DNA of 64,000 nucleotides, taken from positions 14,791,001 through 14,855,000 of the forward strand of contig CM069597.1 of NCBI GenBank assembly GCA_035771175.1, written 5' to 3'. Shown piece by piece: positions 22,491-34,571 of this stretch (position 1 is the stretch's first letter; each line of letters begins with the position of its first letter). Both the position numbers and the translations under genes were made by a program. The notes beneath the pieces were generated by a model, which did not search any database, was not told the origin of the DNA, and saw nothing but the letters and a program-made list of their open reading frames with translations. This DNA comes from Paratinospora sagittata. Its lineage: Eukaryota; Streptophyta; Magnoliopsida; Ranunculales; Menispermaceae.

Positions 22491-22990
22491 TTTTTTTGTC
22501 TTCCTCTATCACTTCTAATTATGTTTATTTTGTACCCTTTTTCATTTTCAACTCTTTTACAAAAATTTGACAAACAATTCACATACTTTCGATTTATGAG
22601 CTAAAAATAATACCCACGTAAATCTAGAGAAATCATCAACAATCATAAATGCATATAATTTACCTCCCAAGTTTTGAGTCTTGGTTGGTCTAAAAAGATC
22701 CATGTGAATCAATTCGAGAGCTCTAATGGTAGATTGATACCCCTTGCTCTTAAATGATGATCTTAAATGCTTGCCTAATTGTCGTGGTTCACATATCTTG
22801 TCTTTTGAGTAAATTCCTTTTGGAATTCCCTTGATAAGATCTTTCTTTACTAATCTAGATATGTTATCCATATTAACATAAGCAAGTCTCTTATGCCAAA
22901 GTCATGCATCATCACAAAATATAGCATTTAAACATGTAAAATTTTGCTTTCAAATATCATCAAAATTCATGTAGTAAACATTTTTATGCC
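22491..22990 (-). pseudogene. Copia integrase N-terminal half (reverse copia)
   Basis: Minus strand. It reads from the gag-pre-integrase zinc region (the LWHKRL-type His block is damaged; CEPRQLGKH keeps the first Cys but has Arg where the second Cys is usual) into the integrase core with the first catalytic Asp (IHMDLFRPT) and the IVDDFSRFTWV strand. The second Asp block begins at about 22520 and is cut by the Athila-like element. Integrase would join element DNA to the chromosome. Stops in the upstream part and the loss of a zinc ligand show it is dead. Confidence 0.85.
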
Positions 22991-23800
22991 TAGATGCTTT
23001 GAATGCAGTAGTATTTTTTTCATGCTTAATGTCAGATAATTGACTTATGCTTAAGAGATTATGCTTTAGCCCTTTTACATATATACATCAGAAATAAATA
23101 AAATCGTTACCAATAGTTTCGATGCCTGCAATCTCCGCTTTGTTGTTGTCTCCAAAGGTAACATTCCCGCCTTCTTTTCTTTCAATACACAAGTACTTTG
23201 ACTTATCTCCAGTCATGTGTCTTGAGCATCCACTGTCCAATGCCATATATCTTCATTTTTGTTCATCTACACAACATAAAATTCTTTTGATTTTGGTACC
23301 CATGTTGTTTTGGGCCCATGCATGTTAGCATCAATCAGAACATTATATTCAATCCATGCATATTTCTTTTTTCTTACATTCATGACATTACATCTCAACA
23401 TGGTATGTTCTTCCCTATGACACTTGTGGCATTTCGGTCTCTTGGTCAGTAGAGTGTTATGCTATTTTTATTTTGTCCCATGTGTGTATCCTAATCTTGC
23501 TTTGTCAAATGCACAACTTTGTGATCCAAGCATCATATCAAACAACTTTTGACAGTTTGTGAACTTGATCACTTTGTTGTTAAGGTCTTCTTTCTCTCTC
23601 TTGAGAGATTCATTTTCACTTTTCAGTTTTTCTATCACTTTCTTAAATTGAACCTTGTCTAAAGATAGTTCATCTTATTCTTCTTGCTGAGACTCCATCT
23701 CCTCAATAGCTTCCTCTAAACTCTTTTGATTTTCTCATTTTTCTTGACCTCTTTACTGATTCTAATTTCAAGATCATGCACAAGAGTATCAAGAATAACA
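22991..23800 (-). pseudogene. Copia protease and gag/pol linker, broken
   Basis: Minus strand. The stretch holds a degraded DSGCSRH-type protease site near 23225 (the local reading suggests Asp or Cys replacements), the second zinc-knuckle-like block (CHKCH-type, near 23420-23440), and a Lys/Glu-rich segment encoding a coiled coil near 23570-23760. The layout matches the forward element at 62142-62900, which is the best guide. Several frameshifts and stops. Confidence 0.6.
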
Positions 23801-24822
23801 ATTTCATTTAATGGTTTAGATTTTACCTTAGTATTTGCCATAAGGAAAATAACAACCTTATGATCAGAATCTGGAACATCCTCGCTGAAGCTTGAGTCAT
23901 CCCAAGTAGCTTTGAGACCTTCTTGTCCTTCTTCCTTGAGCTATTCATTTTAGAATTGTTTGGGCACTCACTCCTAACATGACCTGGTTTGTTACAGCTA
24001 GTACAAATCAACTCTATAGGTTTAGCTTCAAACTACCTTCCTTTGTGGAATTTTGAGCTCGAACCACTATTTCCTTTTCTCCTTAATAATCTGTTGACTT
24101 TTTGGATAACACAGCAATGTCCTCCTCTTAATCTGAATCATTTTCAGATTCGATTTCAACATTGAGGGCAATAGATTTTTCTCCTTCGCCTAAACCACAT
24201 AGTTAATTAAAGGTGTACTTGGCCAGATTCTTGGCTTCTTCAATGGCCGTGGCCTTGGGTTCTCAAACTCTTGGTAGACCTCTCAAAAACTTCCTAACAG
24301 TTTCTTTTTGGTCATAACTTCTACTTAAGGTTTTTATCTCATTGATGTTTGTTGTAAACTGAGCAATAACCTCAGTTATAGATTCAGTTTCGTCCATCCT
24401 ATAGTCCCATATTTTTTAACTAGCATTTGGAGTTTTGCCTTTTTAACTTGCAAATTTTTTTTGTACGTTACCTCTAATCTTTCCCAGATTTCCTTAATTG
24501 TTTCACACACGCTAATTCTATTGAATTCTTCAACCAATAAATTGCAAAACAGTATGTTTACAGCTTGGTTGTTTAACAACTCCTTCTTTTCTCTAGCAGT
24601 CTATTCATCTAACTCTTTAGGGACAGCAACACCTTCTACTATCTTTGTAGGTGTTGGATAGCCGTTTGTCACAATATCCCACATTTCTAAGTCTTGGGCT
24701 ATAAGGTAGAATCTAATCTTGGTTTTTCAATATAAATAGCTATCTCCCTTGAACAAGGGTAGCCGATTGGTGGAGTTTCCTTCACCTGAGAGCTAAGCAT
24801 TTTTAACACTTTGTCCTGCCAT
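23801..24822 (-). pseudogene. Copia gag (reverse element), broken
   Basis: Minus strand, probable start ATG at 24820-24822, shortly after the PBS. The 24579-24376 stretch carries the UBN2-type gag core (EFNRISVCETIKEIWERLEVT, then KAKLQMLVKKY), the helix-rich capsid of copia elements. The nucleocapsid zinc knuckle (CTSCNKPGHVRSEC, CX2CX4HX4C) is at about 23965-24010. Stops near 24600, after residue 67 of the core, and in between break it into at least four pieces. Gag would package element RNA in cytoplasmic particles. Confidence 0.85.
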
Positions 24823-24859
24823 ACTTAATCAAAGATTGTCAGAAACTTTGACAGTTAAA

Positions 24860-24873
24860 CTGCTCTGATACCA
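24860..24873 (-). other. Primer-binding site, initiator tRNA-Met type (reverse copia)
   Basis: Minus-strand TGGTATCAGAGCAG, two bases inside the 5' LTR edge. Confidence 0.9.
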
Positions 24874-24875
24874 AT

Positions 24876-26791
24876 CGTTGGCCCAGACATGCCCGAGAGC
24901 AGGTTAAGCAATATATGACAAAGATATGAAAGCAGGTTAAGCAATATATGACAAAGATAGCTCAATGATAATAATGAAAGCGACTAGCTAACAATGCACA
25001 CAGGATTTATAATGGTTCAATCGCACCTACATCCACTACCTAACCTCCTCGGTTAGGATTTGTCCAAACTCCACTGACGGATCTTCTTACAGGGTAAGAT
25101 CAAACCATTTAATGTTTCTCAACTTCCAGGCTTGAGAACAACCTTAATAGACCGAGCAACACTTTCTCTATTTCTAGTGACTAACTAGTCACCAATAACT
25201 GAGATGCAAGATTGAGATATGATTCCCTTTACTCAGAATCAAAGGAATACTTATAAAGCTTTTGGATTGAACCTTCTGTTACCATAGATTCAACAAAGTA
25301 TATAATGAAGTGCAGATGAAATGAAAGGTTCAAAAAACTTTATTCTTTTTCAATGGATTTTGAAAAGATATTGAATGAAGATCGACAAATCCAGAAGATT
25401 TTAAGTATTTCAGAGTATCAAGAGTTTTTGCAGCGAATAGAAGTATAATTTTTAAGAGTATTTGCACAAGTGAAAACTGTTCAAAGATTTGAAGAACACG
25501 TTATCAGTTTTTTCGTTTTTCTTCTGTGTTTTCAAATGCTTAAAGGCAACATATATATAGAGATAACAATGGCACTATGGACATTGGCGCACAAAGTTAT
25601 TTCAAAATCAACGGATACAATCTTTCCAAAAAAATGATTGATTCAGTCTGTGCAATTACGGCAACAACACCTGAATCTTTTGATCACTCATGAGAATAGA
25701 ATGTTTTGATAAAGTTTTGAAACATTCTGAAAAGGTTGGAAAAGTTTTGAAAAAGTGTACAGTTGACAACTTTATGACAGTGCTGGATTAGCATCCTAAT
25801 TAGACAATCAACCTCCTAATGCGTACAACCGACTTTTTTCATTTTGTTCCTTGAGGGCGCTCAAACAACGTGAGCGTCCTACTGAACTGTGAAGTGAGGG
25901 CGCTACTTGAACGTAAGCATCCTGACTTACTTAAGAGTTTTAAAACTATAAAAAATGATGAGTACGTTACTAAGCGATCAGCGTCCTGGTGAGTTACATA
26001 GTTGGTTATTGTGAGGGCGCTACTGAAATGTAAACGTCCTAATAGATAAGTGACTCCAACATATGCACTATCAGCGTCCTTAAGTGTTTAACAATCAGCG
26101 TGTTGATTTGTTTGAAAACAAAATAACATATGGGCGCTACTGAAGCGTAAGCGTCCTGATGCTTGAAATACTTAAGTTCAATCAGCATCCTAATAAGTTC
26201 GTTTGGTTGAATCAATGAGGGTGCTACTCAAGATGTAATCGTCCTGATAGGTAAGTGCATTTTCAACTTAAAACCTTATCTGCGTCCTAATGTGTCATCA
26301 GCGTTCTAACTTACCAAGTTCAAAAGAGCGCTGCTGAGACATTAGTATCCTGATTAATGCATCAGCGTCCTGATGGACACTTAAAAATAGTTTTGACATT
26401 TTTCAACATTTTAAAGCTCGATTGAACAAGATTAAACACTCGGTATTTTGAATCAAATCAAACGTTGAAAATTCATTGCGTGATTGATAAAATCAATGAA
26501 AAATACTTTGAGATCGAATCGACTAAACCATGCATCATGCACATTTGCCAAATCATATGATAACAGAGATCCTACAACCTAAACACAGCCTAATAACACA
26601 AAGATATGTCTTTGAACGATCATGGTCTTCATTTTGATCTTGATAGCTTTTTCATCATGCATCATTGAGTCTTTGGGTGAATCTTCATGTGAAATTAGAT
26701 ATGCAATGCATATATTATAATAATCAAAATGTGGTTTGTAATCATAAAAATATATTTTCTCATTCGGGTCATAAGGGCAATTAGATTAACA
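24876..26791 (-). mobile_element. 5' LTR of reverse copia (family A)
   Basis: Pairs with 12064-14049; the inner edge reads CGTTGGCC where TGTTGGCC is expected on the plus strand. It contains the dyad array (25785-26375) and a TATATATA box at 25551-25559. Confidence 0.9.
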
Positions 26792-26796
26792 GGGAC

Positions 26797-26910
26797 TCGA
26801 AGTGAGGATTTGTACCTGTGTGAGTTTGCTTATAACAACAGCTAGCAGGCTAATAACACTATGGCACCGTTTGGGGCCTTGTCTGGTAGGTCGTGTAGAT
26901 CTCCAACTTA
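26797..26910 (+). pseudogene. Host gypsy integrase, last visible piece
   Basis: Continues the integrase of 11290-12063 after the copia insertion: it contains [15 protein letters not shown] and GRSCRSP, the conserved region after the catalytic Glu in chromovirus integrase (compare the [12 protein letters not shown] type at 51.8 kb). It has one in-frame stop. The LTR B insertion at 26911 cuts it; the rest should lie right of the window. Confidence 0.85.
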
Positions 26911-29083
26911 TGTTGGCCCAGTATAACCATCCAAGAAGGGGGGGTGAATTGGACTTGGCTGATTTTTGAGTTACCTTTCTAATATTTTAATTAAACAATT
27001 AAAGTACGCAGTAGGTCACAACAGAAACAAAAACAAATAAAGACAAGTGCAAGACATAAATTTGAACACAGAGATTTAGAGTGGTTCGACTCCCCTCGAA
27101 TCTACGTCTACTACATAACCGCACCGGTCAGGATTTCCCAATCCGCTGTTGGTTGATCACTTAATAGCTGATTAGAAGCCATTTACCCTAACCAACATCA
27201 GGGCCTAGTTAGAAAGCCACTACAACGCTAACCTACACAAGGGCCTGGTTAGGAAGCCACAATCTAGCCTATACCAAGGCTTGGCTAGTATAAGCCACAA
27301 CTTGTAACCAACTTACGAGCGTGGTTACGTTCCGTACAAATAAGGTAATGTCTCAGTTGACTTAATCAAGTCAACGATACATCGTGATTACAATGATATA
27401 GAGAAGTGAATAACAACACTCTCAACAATTTAAGCTTATAAAATCTTGAATGTGTCAACAATCACTATTCCAACCACTATGATTCTAAATGAAGTGCAAT
27501 GTTGAAATAGTTTCTCAAAAATACATGCAATCGATTCAAAGTATATTTATGCAACATCAAGAATCATATGCATACATGTATTTCTAAATATTGCATCCAA
27601 GTATGATTAATGAAGCACAAGAATCAATATGCAAGTTGTTGATCCAAATAATTGATTCAAACAATATATGTATTAAGCACAAGAATCGATGTTAGTCAAA
27701 CCGCATGAAACCACTGTCAAGATCATCTAAGATTAAAGCACGAGTATGGCTTCACACAATAGAGAAAACGGTTTTTATAATGTATTAAAACAAGCAATAA
27801 AAGTCGTTTCTACTCAAAACACAAACACTAGAATCGAAAAGAAAAGTTACCCAACTTAGGTAAGATGAAAATCGTCGATTCTCCAAGGTGTATGTGGTTG
27901 AGATATTTCTCTTCCAAGTATGATCAAGATCAACAAGTATGTGATGAAGAACACCTTTCAAGTTTCTCAAAGATTTGGAATGGTTAGGAGAACTCTTCAA
28001 AATATTGAATCGAAAACTCAAATGTAGTGAACTTTTGCTTTGAATGAAGGATTAAATGGCTTAAGAACTTGTTTAGGACGAGTATAAATGATGTAGAAAA
28101 AGTTGCACTAGTTCTCTTGATTTTGTAAAAGTTGCTCTTCAAATAAGCAAGTGTGGTATTTATAGATGAACACCACACTGAGGCACAAGAACGTGTTCCT
28201 TAACACAGGAGCGCATTTCTGGTTTGAAATCTGAAAAGTTTCAGATTTTCCTCCAATTAAGGAGTGCGTTCCTTACTTAAGGAGCGCATTCCTTACTTAA
28301 GGAGCGCGTTCCTCAATATGTCCGTTGGGCATAGGAATGGGTTCCTTCAACGAAAACTGTTGACTCTTCAAAAGTTTCCATTTTTCCCTTGGCAATAGGA
28401 GCACGTTCCTCCTTTAAGGAGTGCGTTTAACCCTTACAAAAAAAATTGAGTCTCGGGAAAAAGCACAGGAGCGCGTTCCTTCACTGCCAAGTGAAAGAAA
28501 CTCAATTTTTTATCATTTCAGGTTTGGAACATTGTCAAAAAAATAAACTAACATTTTAAAACATTTTTGACACGATTAAGGTATAATTAACACAGTTAAA
28601 ACATGAGCAGTTTAATCGATTAAACCAATGAAAAAAACAATAAGTACAAAACATGGAGATGATAAAACCACGCAAAGTTGACAAGATAGATGCATGTTAA
28701 ACACTGACCATTATATGTTTGATAAACAATGATGACTAAATGATAGCATAATTGTCAAACTAAAATAAGTTTATGAATGGGTTATCATATAGTAATGTAT
28801 ATGCATGAGTTTATTAAACTAAATGAATGATTTCTGAAAAGATGCAAATCATGTGTGGTTGGAACAAGTAACAGTTACTCTACAACACTAAGATTCTAGT
28901 AAAGTAATACAACCATGAAGCTCTTGAATCTTCGTGAAGTACTGATCCTTTCACATGCTTTGACATTGCTATTGAATCCATTAGATATATCTAGTTAGCA
29001 CTGAAACAACTACGTCAAAGAGATTAGATAACATCGGTATGTTGTTTGCAATCATCAAAACAAAACTGGGTGAGAGTAGTTAT
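26911..29083 (-). mobile_element. Copia LTR family B, reverse (right part outside window)
   Basis: Left edge TGTTGGCCCAG is the reverse of the LTR end; preceding ACTTA (26906-26910) should be the target duplication. It matches 2711-3885 and carries a palindrome array. It is interrupted at 29084 by copia no. 1 and never completed in this window. The small reverse open frames at 27785-28178 are in LTR sequence and have no recognisable domain. Confidence 0.8.
28185..28480. repeat. CGCG palindrome array in LTR B (AGGAGCGCGTTCCT type)
   Basis: About nine copies of AAGGAGCGCGTTCCTT variants, including three in a row at 28257-28315. The two arms match except for one G-T pair that would be a G-U wobble in RNA. 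Confidence 0.85.
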
Positions 29084-29429
29084 TGTTACCTCATCGAACA
29101 CCATGATATGAATGTTTTGATGATTCAAAATATCTCTGATTTGTGTATCTAATGATCTTGTTAAGTGTTTCAGATTTATCAAGAATCAAGATCAAGGAAT
29201 TGAGCTCACAAATAAAGTTCCAAGCCTATCAGTACTTAGAATGTAAAGTCTATCGATCAATTCACTCTCAGCAAGATTTAATCATTTTCGTATTTTGATC
29301 ATGACATTTAAAGGTATTTCATGATTTCCAGAGTATTTGATTTGATCAGAAAATATCATGATTTTAATCGTGTTCTTAATCATGTTTTATCGAGCTTTAA
29401 TCGAAAAATCAAAAATCATTTTTATAGTC

Positions 29430-29940
29430 TTTCAGGATGCTAATGTTTTAGCAACGCCCTCCTGGACTTGACGAGTCAGGACGCTGATAAAATATTAGGA
29501 CGCTCAAGGTTCAATTGAACTGATTCATTAGGACGCTTACTTGTAAGTAGCAGCCTCCCTTTAGTCAACCTTTGAAAGTGTCAGGATGCTGACTTAGTTT
29601 CAGCTTGCTGAAAGTTCTCTTAGTTTTAAGCAATTTCTATCTTTAAGGATGCTGATATTTATAAGTTAAAAAATTGCCAGGACACTACCTAGATAGGAGT
29701 GCCCTCATCCTTAGAATCAACTAAATAACTGTCAGGACGCTTAATGTCCTTTAGCGCTACTTATGGTTAGCACCCTAGTGTGTTTAAGTGATTTTAAAAT
29801 AGAGCAGGACGCTAACTGTCGAGTAGCGCCCTCATGATTTAAGTCATTTAATTTTCAAAATAAGTCAGAATGCTTACGATTCAGTAGTGGCCTCACTTCA
29901 TTATTCAGTACGACGGTGATGCTCTATGAGTGCCCTCAAA
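29430..29940. repeat. Dyad array in LTR A
   Basis: About nine AGGACGCT / AGCGCCCT arms in forward orientation; the pair at about 29812-29837 (AGGACGCTAAC...TAGCGCCCT) shows the hairpin form best. Confidence 0.85.
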
Positions 29941-30599
29941 TGAACAAAACGACAAAAATAATATTTTTGTTGTTCTGACTTTTACATCCTTTTAGCCACT
30001 TTTCCAGAACAACTTTTTGTACAAAAATCAAATTTTTGGATTTGTCAGAGATATCTTCTAATTCACGAACCATGTCGTTTAAAACTTTCCTTATTCGTGA
30101 ATCTGGAGAAAATCAAAATGTTCATGAAATGTGCAGTTGATACAGTCTAGCCGTTGTGAGTAAACGTTCATATTTGAAATTCAAATTCATATGAACAACA
30201 ACTTCATCTCTACAAGTCTACAAATACTAGCAATTAACCATTTGCAAAACCACCAAAAATTCTCTAAGCCAAAACACTTTTGAAAATTAGTCCAATTTTC
30301 ATCTGATTCAAAAGGCTTAAGTTATTCTGTTTTCAAGGCGTTTTCTTTGAAACTCTACTTATTCAAAAGATTTTCATATTGAACTAAATTTATATCTTTA
30401 TCTGAAAATCTATTTGAAAGCTTGAACTATTTTCACTCAAATTTTCAGCATTGTTTTAACTTATATCATTCTTGCTGAAATAGAAATTTGAGAGGTAGTT
30501 CATAGGATACAGTTGTACTTAACTTTATATCTTGTATACTATATCAAGGTTGTAACAGTAGTTAGATAAACTACTGAGTTGATATTCTTATATTCAACA

Positions 30600-30790
30600 A
30601 GGTTAGGTCTTCTCACACCCGGAAGTTGAGAAATAGTTTTCTCACACCCAGTAAGTTGAGAAAGTTTAGGTTTGTCTCACACCCAGAAGTTGGGATAGGT
30701 TGGTCTCACGCCTGGAAGTTAAGCAGTGTAACGGTTGTTCTCACACCCCCAAATTGAGAAAAGGTGTAACGGTTTTATTCTTACCCATAA
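30600..30790. repeat. Tandem TCTCACACCC-AAGTTGAGAA repeats
   Basis: Five or six units of roughly 25-35 bp, each with TCTCACACCC and AGTTGAGAA. Related units are at 33755-33935 and 41635-41755 in other A LTRs. Confidence 0.85.
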
Positions 30791-30984
30791 GAGAATCCCT
30801 TAGTGATAAGTTTAAAATCCTAATTGAGGAGGTTAGGTAGTGGACGTAGGCAAGTAGCCAAACCACTATAAATCGACTGTGCATATTTATTTATATTCCA
30901 CACTTTAACTTTGCAATTGTAATTAATTTTAAATTGTCTAAGAATCCAATTCATCCCCCTCTTGGACATACTTAGGCCAACAAT

Positions 30985-30998
30985 TGGTATTAGAGCAG
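30985..30998 (+). other. Primer-binding site of copia no. 1
   Basis: TGGTATTAGAGCAG; one mismatch from the initiator-Met PBS. Confidence 0.85.
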
Positions 30999-31038
30999 TG
31001 TTTCTCTTCAAAGAAACTTCACAATTTCTTTGATATCA

Positions 31039-32069
31039 ATGGCAATGACTAGAGGCATAATCATAGAAGTAGGTCAACCTTTAGATAGACCACCTCTGTT
31101 CAATAGTGACTGGTTTGAAGATTGGATGATAAAGATGAAATCCTTTCTACAATCTAAGGATATTAGTCTATGAGAAATGGTTGTAAACGGCTACACCATG
31201 CTCAACAAGCCTATTGAGTTATGGATAGACAAGGAGAGACTAAATGATAAGCATAACGCTTAAGTTGTCTATGCCTTGTACTGCTTTGTACCCGAGGAAG
31301 AAGTAGAAAGGGTAGTTCATCTCGAGAATGACAAAGAGATTTGGGAAACACTAAAATCATTTCACTGTGAAAAGATTAACAATCGAGATGAAAAGCTCAA
31401 AGAGTCTGATAGACTATTTGATGCCTTTGAGATATCTGAGAATGAATCTCTCGATACGGCATGCAACAAATATCAATCCATTCTTGTTGGAATGCAAGAA
31501 CTGAATCAGGAAATACCTGCAGAAATATCTTTAGTGTATTTTTGTGATAAGCTTCCAAAGAAATGGAATGATAAGCTAACTACATTAGTTGAATCTGTTG
31601 AACTATGGGAAATGAGTTTAAAAGAACTATGTGATCTTTTAAAAACCATGAAAGGAAATGATGAGACTAAAGACCTTGTTAGAACATTAGAAGAGTCACT
31701 CGTCCACTTTAGGCTTTTAGAAAGTGAGTCAGTTCATGATAACCTTCAACGTTTTAGAGGTCTAGTAAATGAACTTGAACACTTTGGAAAAACCATCTCT
31801 CATTCCACTTTAGTGCAATATTTTCTAAACAGTTTTCCTGAAAACTAAAAATATAAAGTAGATTTTCTAAAAGAATTTTCAAATCCATTTGAAATTAATT
31901 TTCAAGAACTTAATTATATTTTGAGTGAATTAGAAACTTCGTCCGAAAGAGAGGACATTCTTGCAAATGCACCAAGCATGAACTAAAGTGAAGTTGTTGA
32001 TGATCTAAACATGAGTCAACAATCCTCAGCAAGCACATCCAGGATGCTTAATGAAAGATATCCTGATAG
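31039..32069 (+). pseudogene. Copia no. 1 gag with two tandem UBN2-like domains
   Basis: A single reading frame runs from ATG 31039 to the cut at 32069, with four in-frame stops (31171, 31261, 31846, 31984) but no visible frameshift. The N-terminus has the PPLFNSDWFEDW block of copia gag. Next comes a UBN2-type capsid domain (NDKEIWETLKSFH, ENESLDTACNKYQSI, CDKLPKKWNDKLT, LKELCDLLKTM). A second, shorter copy of the same layout follows: ESESVHDNLQRFRGLV, YFLNSFPEN, FQELNYILSELE. Copia gags normally have one such core. The sequence is unlike the gag of copia no. 2, so the two elements belong to different subfamilies. The zinc knuckle is not reached before the cut. Confidence 0.8.
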
Positions 32070-32142
32070 TGTTGGCCCAGATATGTCCAAGAGGGGGGTG
32101 AATTGGACACTTAAACAATTTAAAATTGAAAAAAAGGTCATG

Positions 32143-33611
32143 AGTGACGCCCCAAAAATTATTTCATCTTGGCCATAACCCAATTGCATTTTGCCCAAAC
32201 TCTACGTGTTTGCCTTGATATGTTTGGTGTTTGTTTGATGGTTGTTTAATGTATGTATATTTGATGCTTGATAATGTATATAAATATGTGCATTATAAAT
32301 TGTATATGGGTCATGTTAAATTAAAGTATAATGCATGTGTTATTATTTATGCGTGGGCCCATTAAACCATGAATTGATATGGGTTAGGATTGATTGAATA
32401 AAAGGAGAAATGAGAATGAAAATTTGGTGTATTAGATGGGATTTAGGCCTATTGTCTATATGTGGGCTGATTTAAGGTTGATGTGTAATGTCTATGTGAT
32501 TGAGCATAGGAATTGATGTATGGTTGGATATTGATGAATGTTTCACAACCTTGGTTGGGTTGATTCGGTTTGGTGTCCGTGTGTGGTTAGATACTCTCGC
32601 GAGGCTTGATTGTGAGTAGACTTCATTTATGATTATATCTTTTATGTCATCATATCACTTATATATATTGTATGTTGAAATCATGAATGTGTTCTAATGT
32701 TTTGAATGATGCATTAATTTGAGAAAACCTTCTGACTTTGGTTGGGCCCATCTATTTGGCTAATAGGGAGACTTACCTTGTCATAGGAGGGTTTTAAAAA
32801 GGAAATATTAGGGGATGAGAACGGTACGGTGAAATAGCCATGCACTAGTAACCCCAAATCAACATGATTGGGGATGAGAATGGTACGGTCAAATAGACGT
32901 GCACTAGTAACCCAAATACATATGGAATGTGAATCCAAATTGATAGGCTTTTACTTGCATCGAACTTATTAAAAATGCTTGATATCTATATGTTATGAGC
33001 TTTTAATCATGCTACACATTGACATGCATACATGATATTTATTGATGAGTATTGATAGCATATTTGAATTTTATTCACTGGGCACCGTTGGCTCACCCTT
33101 ATTTTTCTCTTTCAGGTCCTTCTGTCCCAAATAAGGGCAAAGGAGTAGTCATATCTTGAGGGCCTTGCCGGCGAGAGAATCCAAAGCCTCGATGTGAGTT
33201 GAGAGGCATTTTGATTGAACTGTGTTTTAAATTATGATGTATTATATTTTGGACTATGTAATTATAACACTTACCACATTGTAGTATAGGTGAGTTGGGA
33301 CTTGTTAGATAGACCATGTGGGCATATGATAGTTTTTTTGTACCCATAGTTTTGGACTTTATGTGTATATCCATCTTGATGGACTGTAGGGATTATGGTT
33401 TTATTTATGGTTCATTTTTATGGATTCTCTCTTATCTTGGATGATTAATGCAGTTGGTAGTTTTGTTTAGTACTTTTTTATATTATGTCATTGTTTGGGA
33501 TAAGGCTCGTAAGGTTTCAATCACCTCACAGGGGTTGAGGAGTGGTCCCGCTCTAGCATTCCGCACACCATTCCTTGCGGGGTTGGTGGTCCGGGGTGCA
33601 GGGTCACCACA
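32143..33611 (+). mobile_element. Chromovirus LTR (family D) with internal deletion
   Basis: Begins near GTGACGCCCC and ends GTCACCACA. It matches 8284-11098 but lacks about 1.3 kb: sequence like 8570 is joined to sequence like 9905 at about 32433. No clean target duplication is seen. The reverse open frame at 33099-33374 is LTR. Confidence 0.85.
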
Positions 33612-34571
33612 GATAAAGTGAGGAATATAAATAAATATGCATAGTCGATTATAGTGGTTCGGCTACTTCCCTACATCCACCTCCTCAGTTAAGATTTTAA
33701 CTTAGGCACTAAGGGATTCTCTTACGAGTGAGAATCAAATCGTTACACATTTTCTCAACTTGCGGGTGTGAGAGCAATCGTTACACTGCTCAGCTTACAG
33801 GCGTGAGACCAACCTATCCCAACTTACAGGTATGAAACAAACCTAAGCTTTCTCAACTTACGTGTTGAGAACTACCGTTTCTCAACTTACGGGTGTGAGA
33901 AGACTGTTTCTCAACTTACGAGTGTGAGAAGACCTAACCTTGTTGAATATCAACTCAGTAGTTTATCTAACTACTGTTTCAACCTTGATACAGTATATAG
34001 GATATGAAATTAAGTACAACTGTATCCTATGAACTATCTCTCAAATTTCTCTTTCAACAAGAATGATATAAGTTAAAACAGCGCAAAAAATTTGAGTGAA
34101 AATAATTCAAGTTTTCAAATAGATTTTTAGATAAAGATAAAAATTTAGCGCAGTATGAAAATCTTTTGAACAAGCAAAGTTTCAAAGAAAACGCTTTGAA
34201 ATCAGAATAAGTTAAGCTTTTTGATTCAGATGAAGATTCGACTAACTTTCAAAAAGTGTTTTGGCTCAGAGAATTTTTGGTAGCCTTAACATATTGCTAA
34301 GTGTTGGTATATAGATTAGAAGAGGTGAAGTTGTTGTTCATTTGAATTTGAATTTCAAATACGAACGTTTACTCACAACAGCTAGAATGTATCACGAAAA
34401 TGGCAACTGCACATTTCATGAACATTCTGATTTTCTCCAGATTCATGAATAAGGAAAGTTTAAGAGATGTGGTTCATGAATCAAAGAACATCTCTTACAA
34501 ATACATAAAGTTAATTTTTGTACAAAAAGTTGTTTTGAAAAGGAGAAAGATGTACATGTCAGAACATCAAC

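Larger units (their letters stand above)
12064..26791 (-). mobile_element. SIRE/Maximus-like Ty1/copia element, reverse, with nested Athila-like insertion
   Basis: Both LTRs, PBS and polypurine tract are present on the minus strand, and the 5-bp direct repeat GGGAC flanks it (12059-12063 and 26792-26796). Gene order on the minus strand is gag, protease, integrase, RT, RNase H, as in copia. By eye the two LTRs differ at several percent of positions with small indels, so this is an old insertion, yet younger than the gypsy pol it interrupts. Confidence 0.93.
29084..30982 (+). mobile_element. 5' LTR of copia no. 1 (family A)
   Basis: TGTTACC...GGCCAACA, 1.9 kb, with the dyad array AGGACGCT...AGCGCCCT at 29430-29940. 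At 30600-30770 there is a cluster of 'tctcacacccggaagttgagaa' repeats, also present in the other A LTRs. Confidence 0.88.
29084..32069 (+). mobile_element. Copia no. 1, 5' part: LTR A, PBS, gag
   Basis: Starts TGTTACC inside LTR B (preceding GTTAT is the likely target duplication) and runs through LTR, PBS and gag until it is cut by reverse copia no. 3 at 32070. Protease and pol must lie right of the window. Confidence 0.85.

Noticed and set aside
27785..28178. Two overlapping reverse open frames, 64 and 78 codons
   Set aside because: They lie in LTR B, are AT-rich and have no recognisable domain; other B copies do not keep them open.
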